Below are positions 8,682-17,386 of a stretch of 64,000 nt of DNA, piece by piece. Below the pieces are notes generated by a model. The model was not told where the DNA came from, did not search any database, and saw only the letters and a list, made by a program, of their open reading frames with translations. The position numbers and the translations under genes were made by a program. Source of the stretch: Balneolaceae bacterium UBA7797 (GTDB lineage Bacteria; Bacteroidota; Rhodothermia; Balneolales; Balneolaceae); NCBI GenBank assembly GCA_002480645.1, contig DLCN01000016.1, positions 124,001 to 188,000 of the forward strand, in the 5' to 3' direction. Position 1 is the stretch's first letter, and each line of letters starts with the position of its first letter.

Positions 8682-9899
8682 ATGAAGATTTTAGTAATTA
8701 ACTGCGGTAGTTCTTCCATTAAATATCAACTGATCAATACAGAGGAAAAAGAAACACTTTGTAAGGGATTGGTGGAACGGATCGGATCTGTCACATCCAT
8801 CATTAAACAAGAGTTTAAAGGGGAGAAGGCGATAAAGAAATCGATTGTGATCGATAATCACGCAGCTGCACTTAAAACGATCATGGAAATGCTGATCGAG
8901 GCAGACAATGAGTATTTGCATTCACTGGATGAGATCGAAGCTGTGGGGCACCGGGTAGTTCATGGCGGTGAGACCTTTAAAGACTCTGTGTTGATCGATG
9001 ATGATGTGGAAGAAGCTATTGAAGCAGCATTTGATATCGCACCTTTGCATAATCCACCTAATTTGCAGGGGATAAGAGCGGCAAAGAAACATTTACCCAA
9101 CGTACCACACGTAGCGGTATTCGATACAGCATTTCATCACTCAATTCCACAGCACGCTTATTTATACGGAATTCCAAACCGGCTGTATCGCAGATATAAG
9201 ATCCGTAAATATGGATTCCACGGAACCTCACATTATTATGTAAGTCGGCAGTATTATAAGCGCAGTGGAAAGAAAAAGAACGGTTCAAAGATCATCACCT
9301 GTCATCTGGGAAATGGGGCTTCTATAACAGCTATCAAAGACGGACAGTCATATGATACAAGTATGGGATTTACACCACTCGAAGGGTTAGTCATGGGCAC
9401 CCGAAGTGGTGATATTGATCCTTCTATCTTATTCTATCTCATTGAGAAAGAAGAATTATCTCTCGCAAATGTTCATGCATTATTAAATAAACATAGTGGA
9501 TTACTCGGATTGAGTGGATATGCCGGAGATATGAGAGATCTTTTAGAAGAAGCCGAAAATGGAGATCGCCGTTGTAATGAAGCTATTGATGTATTCTGTT
9601 ATCGTGCAAAAAAATACATTGGCTCTTATATTGCCTCGCTGAACGGAACAGATGCCATTATCTTTACTGGTGGTATTGGTGAGAATGCACCTCCGATCAG
9701 AGAACGAATATTAAATGAAATGGATCACATTGGTGTGAAAATAGATCCCGTAGCAAATCAGAATTTACCTGAAGATGGTAAGATCAGTAGTGATGACTCA
9801 GCAGTTGAAGTTTATGTAATTCCAACAAACGAGGAATTAGTGATTGCCATCGATGCTGCCAAGATCGCAATTGCCTCTAAACAAACTCCCTGGGCATGA
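8682..9899 (+). CDS. ackA: Acetate kinase
   Basis: Cytoplasmic enzyme interconverting acetate + ATP and acetyl phosphate + ADP. At 405 residues it has the family length; it begins with the phosphate-binding INCGSSSIKYQL and contains GHRVVHGGE, the FDTAFH segment, GFHGTSH, the nucleotide-binding GNGAS and TGGIGEN motifs. It follows the barrel gene by 4 bases. The partner gene pta lies about 2.6 kb downstream on the same strand, so the acetyl-CoA/acetate pathway (Pta-AckA) is encoded in this unit but split by two other genes. Confidence 0.98.
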   Translation: MKILVINCGSSSIKYQLINTEEKETLCKGLVERIGSVTSIIKQEFKGEKAIKKSIVIDNHAAALKTIMEMLIEADNEYLHSLDEIEAVGHRVVHGGETFKDSVLIDDDVEEAIEAAFDIAPLHNPPNLQGIRAAKKHLPNVPHVAVFDTAFHHSIPQHAYLYGIPNRLYRRYKIRKYGFHGTSHYYVSRQYYKRSGKKKNGSKIITCHLGNGASITAIKDGQSYDTSMGFTPLEGLVMGTRSGDIDPSILFYLIEKEELSLANVHALLNKHSGLLGLSGYAGDMRDLLEEAENGDRRCNEAIDVFCYRAKKYIGSYIASLNGTDAIIFTGGIGENAPPIRERILNEMDHIGVKIDPVANQNLPEDGKISSDDSAVEVYVIPTNEELVIAIDAAKIAIASKQTPWA

Positions 9900-11608
9900 T
9901 AAAGAATCGGCTATCTGTCTTATTGGCTGTATTTATTATTCTAACAACTGCCTGTTCGAGTTCTAAATGGGTGGTTGAAAATCAAAATGAAATTGATCGT
10001 AATGATTTTGAATTGATCGAATCGGTTCAGTTTCTGGAGCGTTCCGGGCAAACAACACCCGATAATCCTATCGTCAGTTTTAATCTTAAAGCGGCTAATA
10101 CCTTTCAGTATGCGCAACGTGTACGAACTGACCGATATATTCAGCGTTATACTCCAAGCCTGAAATCAATTTTGTTAGGTGTTGCAGGGGCTGGCCTGGC
10201 AACTTCGGCTGCAATAGTTGTAGATCAACCTGAGATAAATAAACAGGTTTTATTCGGGACCGCAGGATTTCTGACGTTGAGCTCTTTTCTTAATATGAAA
10301 CCAACCGGGGACCCAACTCCCACCGGAGAGTCCCGCTTACTTAGAAAAACAGGGACAATTACAGAAACAGATACTGTTCGTGCTGCCCCGATCGCAGGTA
10401 ACACTCCTTCATATACAGTTTATTATAACAGAGAAGCGATTGTTCTTAGAAATGACATTCCATACGTAAACGGTTCATACTCGATCAATTTGATCGATGA
10501 ATTGAATCCTGAGAATTTTGAGTATGATAGTTCAGATGCGATCACACTCGAGGTATATTTTAATGATGTGACCTATCAGGAAACGATTGCTCTGTCTGAT
10601 TTCTTTGAGAGTTTCGTGGTTGTTTCATCGGATGTGACAGCGCTGAGGGATGAACCGGAACTTGATTCCAGGAATATTTTAACCGATCTGGCCAATGGTA
10701 GCCAAATGAAACTCGTTTCAGAAGATAGTCTTTGGTACAAAGTGCTATATGGTATTTCAGAAACCTGGATCTCGAAAAGTGATGCTTATCCTATCTGGCG
10801 ACCTTCAGAATTTGCTTCACAGCTCAATATAATTGCCATCCCTAATATCCCATTTGGTAATGTTGATATAGAGAGTAATATTCCACGCCTTACTTCACAA
10901 AACGACAGTGCTTACGCCTTTGTGATCGCAAACCGGGAATATCAGGGAGCATACTCAGAGCGTACCTATGCCGAAAGGGATGCAAGATTGATGGAAGAGT
11001 ATTTTCAGAATGCATTGTCTATCCCGGCAAATCATATCTACCGGGCCATTAATGTTGAAACTCGTCAACAACTGGCAAGAGCTTATAACCGACTGGCAAC
11101 TTCACTAAGAAGTGAGCAAAAAAGATTGATCGTGTATGTTTCCGGATATGTGAAAACCGGAATTAATGATGATGTACTATTACTTGGTACTAATCGGGGT
11201 AGTAATGAACAGGAGTTAAACCTGAATGCTTTTTTTGAAGGTTTGAGCAAACTTCCGGTTAAAGAGATCGTTGTTTTTGCCGATCTCGATAACGTTGATG
11301 AAAAAGCTGAGCAGGGTTACATCGAAAAGCTTGGAAATCAGATCGTAGATAATCAGCCAAATTCTGCTGTGATCTTTGCGTCTACCGAAATACAGAATTC
11401 GGGTATGTATTCTGTTCCCAATGGTGAGCAAAAACGCCACAGTATCTTTACCTATTTCATTGCAGATGCTTTAAAGAATCGCCAAAGTGATATAACTGCC
11501 TTGGTGAATCACTTACAACGAAATGTTGATTACACCTCCAGAAAGCTGCATAACCGACCTCAGCATATAGTTTATATCGGTAAGTCTGATATAAGTCTGG
11601 TGGATTAA
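9896..11608 (+). CDS. Lipoprotein with SH3-like and caspase-fold (apparently inactive) domains
   Basis: A 570-residue predicted lipoprotein; the signal peptide ends in a lipobox-like LTTAC (Cys20). Residues 240-297 look like a bacterial SH3 domain (VTALRDEP, ending in WISKSD). Residues about 338-566 follow the peptidase C14/caspase p20 pattern: AFVIANREYQGA, AERDARLMEEYF, a LIVYVSGYVKTG strand and a late HSIFTYFIADAL. The usual catalytic histidine of YSGHG is replaced (Tyr418 in VSGYV) and the DxC cysteine motif is replaced by FADLD (around 461-465). The protein is therefore probably a pseudo-protease with a binding or scaffold role in the periplasm. It overlaps ackA by 4 bases and the next gene by 1. 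Confidence 0.65.
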   Translation: MIKNRLSVLLAVFIILTTACSSSKWVVENQNEIDRNDFELIESVQFLERSGQTTPDNPIVSFNLKAANTFQYAQRVRTDRYIQRYTPSLKSILLGVAGAGLATSAAIVVDQPEINKQVLFGTAGFLTLSSFLNMKPTGDPTPTGESRLLRKTGTITETDTVRAAPIAGNTPSYTVYYNREAIVLRNDIPYVNGSYSINLIDELNPENFEYDSSDAITLEVYFNDVTYQETIALSDFFESFVVVSSDVTALRDEPELDSRNILTDLANGSQMKLVSEDSLWYKVLYGISETWISKSDAYPIWRPSEFASQLNIIAIPNIPFGNVDIESNIPRLTSQNDSAYAFVIANREYQGAYSERTYAERDARLMEEYFQNALSIPANHIYRAINVETRQQLARAYNRLATSLRSEQKRLIVYVSGYVKTGINDDVLLLGTNRGSNEQELNLNAFFEGLSKLPVKEIVVFADLDNVDEKAEQGYIEKLGNQIVDNQPNSAVIFASTEIQNSGMYSVPNGEQKRHSIFTYFIADALKNRQSDITALVNHLQRNVDYTSRKLHNRPQHIVYIGKSDISLVD

Positions 11609-12462
11609 TGGGTTGGTTGTTCATCGGACTTAGCATCATTTGTTCGGTTAGTATTGCGCATCTCTTAAAATCGGCAGATAAACGATCCCTCAGGATCCTA
11701 AATATATTGTCTGTCAATTATCTGGTAGCCATGTTAATAGGTTTTCTATTATCGGATGCTGAGGTGATACGATCGGTGCCTCCGGCCTCAACACTAATTT
11801 TCAGTTCTTTGATAGGTGCTATCTTTATTCTGAATTTTTTGTTGTATGGACGCTCATTGGTACAAAACGGAATAGGAGTAAGTGTGGCAAGTATGCGTCT
11901 CTCATTGCTGATCCCCATTATAGCCAGTGTCTTTTTCTACGATGAAATTCTTGCAGACTTTCGATACATCGGAGTGACCCTGGTGTTTTTAAGCATATAT
12001 TTCTTATTACCAAATCCACAGATTAAGGGGCAAGGCACACTATCATCACGTATGCTGTTGCTGATCTTATTTGTTTTTACCGGAATTGCCGATGCAGCAC
12101 TTAAGATCTATGAACGTGAATTCCAGCTGCAATTAAGTGAATATGCTTTTTTAAGTATTTTATTCGGTTCCGCCTTTATACTGAGCCTGATCATATTAGA
12201 GATCAGGAAAGCACTTAATTTTTCGGCCAGAGAAGTTCTATTCGGAATAATTTTAGGAGTAGTAAACCTTTACTCCTCATTTTTCTTAATTTTGGCCCTG
12301 CAACAGCTCAATGGAGCTATAGTTTTTTCAGTTACCAACATTGGAAATGTTTTAGCCGGAGCCTTAGTAGGTTTTTTTATTTGGAACGATCAGGTTTCAA
12401 CCAAACAGAAAGCAGGATTGGCCCTTGCCGTCCTATCAATTTTATTATTAGTAATTAACTAG
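11608..12462 (+). CDS. EamA/DMT-superfamily transporter-like membrane protein
   Basis: Inner-membrane protein of 284 residues with about ten hydrophobic segments arranged as two repeats of five, as in the drug/metabolite transporter superfamily. The end of each half (for example SLLIPIIASVFFYDE and SVTNIGNVLAGALVGFFIWNDQ) shows the EamA-type pattern in which a short acidic turn follows the fourth helix of each repeat. The ATG overlaps the preceding stop codon by one base, and pta follows after 2 bases, so it is co-translated with the acetate genes. The substrate is unknown; its position between ackA and pta could hint at organic-acid or metabolite export, which is inference only. Confidence 0.7.
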   Translation: MGWLFIGLSIICSVSIAHLLKSADKRSLRILNILSVNYLVAMLIGFLLSDAEVIRSVPPASTLIFSSLIGAIFILNFLLYGRSLVQNGIGVSVASMRLSLLIPIIASVFFYDEILADFRYIGVTLVFLSIYFLLPNPQIKGQGTLSSRMLLLILFVFTGIADAALKIYEREFQLQLSEYAFLSILFGSAFILSLIILEIRKALNFSAREVLFGIILGVVNLYSSFFLILALQQLNGAIVFSVTNIGNVLAGALVGFFIWNDQVSTKQKAGLALAVLSILLLVIN

Positions 12463-12464
12463 AC

Positions 12465-13415
12465 ATGGATATTATAAGCACGATCAGGGATAGAGCTTCA
12501 AAAGCAAAGAAAACGATAGTGTTACCCCGTTCTTCCGATGAGCGGGTGATAAAAGCTGCTCAATATTTAACAGAGCATAATTTGTGTAACGTCGTTCTCA
12601 TCAAAAATCCGGAAACACAGGATTTGCCTGCCGGTTTAACCATGATCGATCCTGCTGAAAATGAGAAATTCAACGAGTATGTGGCTTCATTTGTAGAGAG
12701 AAGAAAACATAAAGGTATGACGGAAGAAAAGGCGACTGCCATCATCAAAGACCCGTTGTTCTTTGCTGCTTCTATGCTCTCTCACGGGGATGCAGATGGT
12801 TGTGTGGCCGGGTCAGTATCAACAACAGGAGATGTTCTCAGAGCTGCTATTCAGGTAATCGGATTAAAAGCCGGTTCTAATGTTGTATCCAGTATCTTTT
12901 TAATGAGCTTTGACGATGGGCGGGTATTCTCCTACGGAGACTGTGCGGTTGTTCCATATCCAACTCCGGAGCAATTAGCCACCATAGCTACCGATTCAGC
13001 AAGTTCACATAAAGCATTGACCGGTGAAGACCCGAAAGTGGCGATGTTATCATTTTCAACGAAGGGAAGTGCAGAGCATGAAAGAGTTGACCTGGTAAGA
13101 GAAGCTCTGGAAGGTGCTAAGAAAAATAGCCCGGATTTAGCCATCGATGGTGAAATTCAGTTTGATGCGGCTTTGGTCGAAGCTATTGGTCAACGTAAGG
13201 CCCCGGGCTCACCGGTGGCCGGGAAAGCAAATGTATTCATATTCCCAAATCTTGATGCCGGTAATATTGGTTACAAGATCACTGAACGATTAGCCGGAGC
13301 AACAGCTACCGGTCCGGTAATTCAGGGTCTTGCCAAGCCCATGATGGACCTTTCCAGAGGTTGCTCATGGGAAGATATTGTTAATACAAGTTGTGTAGCC
13401 GCTTTATTAAGCTAG
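12465..13415 (+). CDS. pta: Phosphate acetyltransferase
   Basis: Cytoplasmic enzyme converting acetyl-CoA + Pi to acetyl phosphate + CoA, the partner of AckA. The 316-residue protein is the short form with only the catalytic PTA_PTB domain and no N-terminal regulatory domain. Visible family motifs are VLPRSSDERVIKAAQYL near the start, GSVSTTGDVLRAAIQVIG in the middle, ALSF-type strand residues before GSAEHE, NVFIFPNLDAGNIGYKI, and the C-terminal GLAKPMMDLSRGCSWEDIVN. It starts 2 bases after the EamA gene. Confidence 0.95.
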   Translation: MDIISTIRDRASKAKKTIVLPRSSDERVIKAAQYLTEHNLCNVVLIKNPETQDLPAGLTMIDPAENEKFNEYVASFVERRKHKGMTEEKATAIIKDPLFFAASMLSHGDADGCVAGSVSTTGDVLRAAIQVIGLKAGSNVVSSIFLMSFDDGRVFSYGDCAVVPYPTPEQLATIATDSASSHKALTGEDPKVAMLSFSTKGSAEHERVDLVREALEGAKKNSPDLAIDGEIQFDAALVEAIGQRKAPGSPVAGKANVFIFPNLDAGNIGYKITERLAGATATGPVIQGLAKPMMDLSRGCSWEDIVNTSCVAALLS

Positions 13416-13463
13416 TTAAATTCTATAACGCCGATTCGAGTTCAGTAAATCAATAAATAAACT

Positions 13464-14447
13464 ATGTCATCTATCGAATTATACCCTTTAAAATTTGATC
13501 CCATCTTAAAAGAAAAGATCTGGGGCGGAACTAAACTTGGTACCGTACTGGATAAACCTACCGGAGACTCTGAAAACATGGGGGAATCCTGGGAAATATC
13601 AGGGGTAGAAGGAAACATTTCTGTTGTTTCGGAAGGCGATTTAAAAGGTAGAACTTTGGTTGAACTGATCAATGAATACAAAGGTGAATTGATCGGAGAA
13701 CATGTGTATGAAAAGTTTGGAGATAAATTTCCATTGCTTATCAAATTCATCGATGCTAATGATGATCTTTCAATTCAGGTACATCCCGATGATGAATTAG
13801 CACAAAAACGCCATAATTCGTTTGGTAAAACTGAGATGTGGTATGTGGTTGATGCAGAAGAGGGTGCTACACTAATTTCTGGTTTTAAAAAGCAAACCAA
13901 TAAAGAAGAGTATCTCAGGATATTTGAAGAAGGTAACCTTACTGATATTCTTAATTCAGAGGACGTGGTGAATGATGATGTTTTCTTTCTGCCGGCAGGA
14001 CGAGTTCATACTATCGGTAAAGGTTTACTGATCGCTGAGATCCAGCAGACATCGGATATCACTTATCGAATTTATGACTTCGATCGCGTTGATAAGAACG
14101 GAGTTGGAAGAGAGTTACATGTGGAGGAAGCCGTAGATGCGATCGATTACAGCTTTTATGAAAATTACAAGACCAGTTACGACCGTTCTGCGAAGATAGA
14201 TGAAATTGGAAGGTGTCAATACTTTGTAACCAATCGTTTACTAACTGACGAACTAATTGAGCGGGATTATTCAGACATTGACTCCTGCATCATCCTCATG
14301 TGCCTTCAAGGCAGTGGTACCATTGACTTTGATGGTGGTTCTGTTACGTATGAGCTGGGTGATTCTATTCTAATTCCTAACTCAATAAAAAATATTTCGA
14401 TCGATCCTTCATCCAATAGTAAATTATTGGAAGTAAAGATCCCATAA
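13464..14447 (+). CDS. manA: Mannose-6-phosphate isomerase, class I (short type)
   Basis: Cytoplasmic zinc enzyme interconverting mannose 6-phosphate and fructose 6-phosphate, feeding GDP-mannose for surface glycans or mannose catabolism. The 327-residue protein is the short class I form. It begins with LYPLKFDPILKEKIWGG, a family hallmark, and has the zinc-site QVHPDD motif, the KTEMWYVVDAEEGA strand, FFLPAGRVHTIGKGLLIAEIQQTSDITYR region (metal His and substrate contacts), and a C-terminal cupin tail. It follows pta by 48 bases. Confidence 0.93.
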   Translation: MSSIELYPLKFDPILKEKIWGGTKLGTVLDKPTGDSENMGESWEISGVEGNISVVSEGDLKGRTLVELINEYKGELIGEHVYEKFGDKFPLLIKFIDANDDLSIQVHPDDELAQKRHNSFGKTEMWYVVDAEEGATLISGFKKQTNKEEYLRIFEEGNLTDILNSEDVVNDDVFFLPAGRVHTIGKGLLIAEIQQTSDITYRIYDFDRVDKNGVGRELHVEEAVDAIDYSFYENYKTSYDRSAKIDEIGRCQYFVTNRLLTDELIERDYSDIDSCIILMCLQGSGTIDFDGGSVTYELGDSILIPNSIKNISIDPSSNSKLLEVKIP

Positions 14448-14497
14448 AAAGACCGAACCGGATTAATACGGTTTATTCTCAATTAATAAAAAAGGGT

Positions 14498-14881
14498 ATG
14501 GTTCAAAATCCGGCAGAATTCATTGATAATTATCTGCACATGAATACCTCGATCGAACTTCGGTCACTGGAGAAGGTGTATGATCATGGTCCGCTTATAG
14601 GTGATCTTTTCATAGGAGGGAAGCACATGTTTCCAAGAATACAGTTTGGTGGGCCAGTTTTTTTCGATAAGGAATATATTTTCTTTACCGTTTTCACCGG
14701 TTCAGAAAGTGAGCCAAAATTTAAGGTCGGGGCATTTAATCTTAGCGAAATGCAGTACTCCACTTCAAATGACGAATTTCCGGTGATCGATATTCTTAAA
14801 AAAGAAGCGAATCGGATCTTCTTTTATACAGACATGGAGAAGCAAAAACTTACTCATATCGATCTTTTCTGGGTACTTTGA
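14498..14881 (+). CDS. Conserved-looking hypothetical protein (127 aa)
   Basis: I do not recognise this protein. It is 127 residues, has no signal peptide or membrane segment, and seems to be a compact soluble alpha/beta or beta-rich domain: strands such as MFPRIQFGGPVFF and YIFFTVFTG alternate with polar turns, and it ends in LTHIDLFWVL. The ATG at 14498 follows a weak AGGG. It lies 50 bases after manA and is the last gene before the SUF promoter region, so it is probably read as the tail of the greA-manA unit. Coding status is supported by the open frame and Bacteroidota-like composition. Confidence 0.6.
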   Translation: MVQNPAEFIDNYLHMNTSIELRSLEKVYDHGPLIGDLFIGGKHMFPRIQFGGPVFFDKEYIFFTVFTGSESEPKFKVGAFNLSEMQYSTSNDEFPVIDILKKEANRIFFYTDMEKQKLTHIDLFWVL

Positions 14882-14920
14882 GAATCAATAGATGGGCTTA
14901 TCCCACCTATAGAAATTCTC
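14880..14920 (+). terminator. Hairpin at the end of the greA-manA unit
   Basis: A long imperfect hairpin begins at the stop codon of the 127-aa gene: GAGAAT/ATTCTC, ATAG/CTAT and TGGG/CCCA pair around a 5-base loop. There is no strong U run behind it, so a transcript end is likely but not certain. Confidence 0.45.
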
Positions 14921-14956
14921 AATCACGACTTATTTAATTCTCAGGGTGTGTTTTTG

Positions 14957-14964
14957 TATCTTTG
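14957..14964 (+). promoter_or_regulatory. Candidate promoter of the SUF operon
   Basis: TATCTTTG matches the Bacteroidota -7 consensus TAnnTTTG exactly. A TTTA (14933-14936) stands 20 bases upstream in the -33 position. A start of transcription near 14970 would leave an 85-base leader before sufB that contains the inverted repeat at 14984-15021. Confidence 0.5.
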
Positions 14965-14983
14965 GACAAATTCTAAATAAGGG

Positions 14984-15021
14984 GTAAACCGTTGAACGCT
15001 AGCCACTATGAAGCGGTTTAC
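14984..15021 (+). promoter_or_regulatory. Inverted repeat in the sufB leader
   Basis: GTAAACCG (14984-14991) and CGGTTTAC (15014-15021) form a perfect 8-base inverted repeat separated by 22 bases, just downstream of the candidate promoter. It could be an operator half-site pair or an RNA stem. No regulator gene is adjacent. Confidence 0.4.
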
Positions 15022-15056
15022 AGAAACGAATATAACCGATAAATAAGCAGATATTA

Positions 15057-16502
15057 ATGAGTGAAGAAACGAAAGCGCTAGAATCAATGATCGGTGAGGA
15101 GTACAAGTATGGTTTCACCACCGATGTTGAATACGAAGAATTTCCCAAAGGTATCAATGAAGATATAATCCGGGAATTATCTGCGCGTAAAGAAGAGCCG
15201 GAGTGGATGTTGGAATTCCGGCTTAAGTCATACCGCGCATGGAGAGAAATGGAAGAGCCAGATTGGTTTAATGCTACGTATAAGAAGCCAGATTTTGAAA
15301 ATCTGCTCTACTATTCAGCTCCTAAGAAAAAGCCAAAGCTGGACAGTATGGACGAAGTGGATCCAAAGATCCGTGAAACCTATGAAAAGCTGGGAATTCC
15401 TTTGGAAGAACAAAAGATGTTGTCCGGAGTTGCTGTTGATGCAGTTTTTGACAGTGTTTCAGTATTCACATCCTTTAAAGAAAAGCTAGCCGAGGCCGGT
15501 GTGATTTTCTGTTCCATATCGGAAGCAATCCGGGAATACCCCGAATTAGTAAAAAAGTATATCGGATCAGTGGTTCCGGCAAGGGATAATTTCTATGCAG
15601 CACTGAATTCTGCTGTATTTTCAGACGGATCATTCTGCTTCATTCCTAAGAACACTAAATGCCCGATGGAGTTGTCCACTTATTTCCGCATCAACAATAT
15701 GGAATCAGGACAGTTCGAACGAACATTGATCGTAGCCGAAGAAGGTGCGAGTGTGAGTTATCTGGAAGGATGTACCGCACCCATGTATGATGAAAATCAA
15801 CTTCATGCTGCGGTAGTGGAGTTAGTTGCCTTAGATGATGCCGATATAAAATATTCCACCATTCAGAACTGGTATTCAGGCGACGAAGAGGGTAAAGGTG
15901 GTATTTACAATTTTGTTACAAAACGAGGTATCTGTAAAGGTAAAAATTCAAAGATCAGCTGGACACAGCTGGAAACCGGTTCTGCCGTTACTTTGAAATA
16001 CCCTAGTGTGATCTTGCAGGGAGACAATTCTATTGGCGAATTCTATTCTGTAGCAGTTACCACAAAAAAACAGCAAGCCGATACCGGTACCAAAATGATT
16101 CACCTGGGTAAGAATACCCGTAGTACCATTATATCAAAAGGTATTTCCGCAGGTCAGTCTAATAACAGTTACCGGGGTGAAGTTAAGGTTGGTAAAAATG
16201 CAAAAGGAGCAAAGAACTATTCCGTATGCGATTCAATGTTGATCGGGCAGGAATGCGGAGCTCATACATTCCCTTATATCTCGTCGGAAAATGCAAGCAG
16301 TAGTGTTGAACACGAGGCTACTACTTCCAGAGTGGGTGAAGAACAGATCTTTTATCTCATGCAGCGTGGTATCAGCGAGCAGGATGCGATTTCAATGATC
16401 ATCAATGGTTTCGTTAAAGATGTATTGAAAGAACTACCACTGGAATTCGCAGTAGAAGCGAACAAATTGCTCGATGTAAAACTGGAAGGTAGTGTGGGGT
16501 AA
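15057..16502 (+). CDS. sufB: Fe-S cluster assembly scaffold SufB
   Basis: Scaffold subunit of the SufBC2D complex that builds Fe-S clusters in the cytoplasm. The 481-residue length and motifs are standard: the N-terminal KYKYGF-like stretch (YKYGFTTDVEYE), CPMELSTYFRIN, ISWTQLETGSAVTLKYPS, and the C-terminal IGQECGAHTFPYI segment that holds the essential cysteine, followed by HEATTSRVGEEQIFYLMQRGI. The ATG at 15057 directly follows a TATTA leader. It is the first gene of the SUF operon, with sufC starting about 110 bases downstream. Confidence 0.98.
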   Translation: MSEETKALESMIGEEYKYGFTTDVEYEEFPKGINEDIIRELSARKEEPEWMLEFRLKSYRAWREMEEPDWFNATYKKPDFENLLYYSAPKKKPKLDSMDEVDPKIRETYEKLGIPLEEQKMLSGVAVDAVFDSVSVFTSFKEKLAEAGVIFCSISEAIREYPELVKKYIGSVVPARDNFYAALNSAVFSDGSFCFIPKNTKCPMELSTYFRINNMESGQFERTLIVAEEGASVSYLEGCTAPMYDENQLHAAVVELVALDDADIKYSTIQNWYSGDEEGKGGIYNFVTKRGICKGKNSKISWTQLETGSAVTLKYPSVILQGDNSIGEFYSVAVTTKKQQADTGTKMIHLGKNTRSTIISKGISAGQSNNSYRGEVKVGKNAKGAKNYSVCDSMLIGQECGAHTFPYISSENASSSVEHEATTSRVGEEQIFYLMQRGISEQDAISMIINGFVKDVLKELPLEFAVEANKLLDVKLEGSVG

Positions 16503-16612
16503 TCTCCATGATGATCAGGAGCGTAATGCAGTATATATGAGCTAACGATACTTCGTTGCATACGCTCGGTAAAACGATATTAAATAAACAAATAAGTAAA
16601 AACTCAGTACAA

Positions 16613-17386
16613 GTGTTAGAAATCAAAAATTTACACGCCAAAGTTGAAGGCGAAGACATTGAAATTTTGAAGGGCGTAAATCTGAAAGTGAACGCCGGTG
16701 AGATCCATGCAATCATGGGGCCAAATGGTAGTGGTAAAAGTACCCTGTCAAAAGTGGTTTCAGGTCATCCGGAGTACGAAGTGACCGATGGCGAGATCCT
16801 TTTTGAAGGTGAAGATATTACTGAAATGGATGCCGATGAACGCGCACACTTAGGATTGTTTCTCGCATTTCAGTATCCGGTAGAAGTTCCGGGTATCACG
16901 AATAAAACGTTATTACGCGAAGCCTATAATACCATTGCACGTGCTAATGATCGTGAAGAATTAGACCCGCTTGAATTTGAGGACTATCTGGTTTCTAAGC
17001 TGGATGTGATCGAAATGAAGGACGAATTTCTTAATCGTTCTATTAACACTGGGTTTTCTGGTGGTGAGAAGAAGAAGAATGAGATCTTCCAGATGGCTGT
17101 GTTAGATCCAAAGTTATCATTTCTGGATGAGACCGATTCCGGATTGGATATCGATGCCCTTAAGATCGTATCAGATGGGGTAAATAAGATCGCTAATGAC
17201 GAAAAAGCGATCGTATTGATCACGCATTACCAGCGTCTGCTAAATTACATAAAACCTGATTTCGTTCACGTAATGATGAATGGAAAGATCATCAAATCAG
17301 GTGATATTGCACTTGCAGAAGAACTGGAAGCAAATGGTTACGACCAGCTTCAAAAAGAATTAATGCTAAATGGAGAGGCTCAGTAA
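16613..17386 (+). CDS. sufC: SUF ATPase SufC
   Basis: ABC-type ATPase subunit of SufBC2D. It has Walker A GPNGSGKST, the signature FSGGEKKKNEI, Walker B LSFLDETDSGLD (the SufC-specific DETDSGLD) and the H-loop VLITHYQ. I start it at GTG 16613, giving VLEIKNLHA, the normal SufC N-terminus and a 257-residue product; the frame stays open upstream to a TTG at 16556, but those 19 extra residues do not look like SufC. Its stop codon TAA overlaps the sufD ATG (TAATG). Confidence 0.95.
   Translation: MLEIKNLHAKVEGEDIEILKGVNLKVNAGEIHAIMGPNGSGKSTLSKVVSGHPEYEVTDGEILFEGEDITEMDADERAHLGLFLAFQYPVEVPGITNKTLLREAYNTIARANDREELDPLEFEDYLVSKLDVIEMKDEFLNRSINTGFSGGEKKKNEIFQMAVLDPKLSFLDETDSGLDIDALKIVSDGVNKIANDEKAIVLITHYQRLLNYIKPDFVHVMMNGKIIKSGDIALAEELEANGYDQLQKELMLNGEAQ

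Noticed and set aside
9896..11608. Active caspase/metacaspase linked to cell death or defence
   Set aside because: The histidine and cysteine positions are both replaced, and the neighbours are metabolic. No defence genes are present.
16556..16612. Longer SufC starting at TTG 16556
   Set aside because: The extra 19 residues do not resemble the SufC N-terminus; GTG 16613 gives the usual start.
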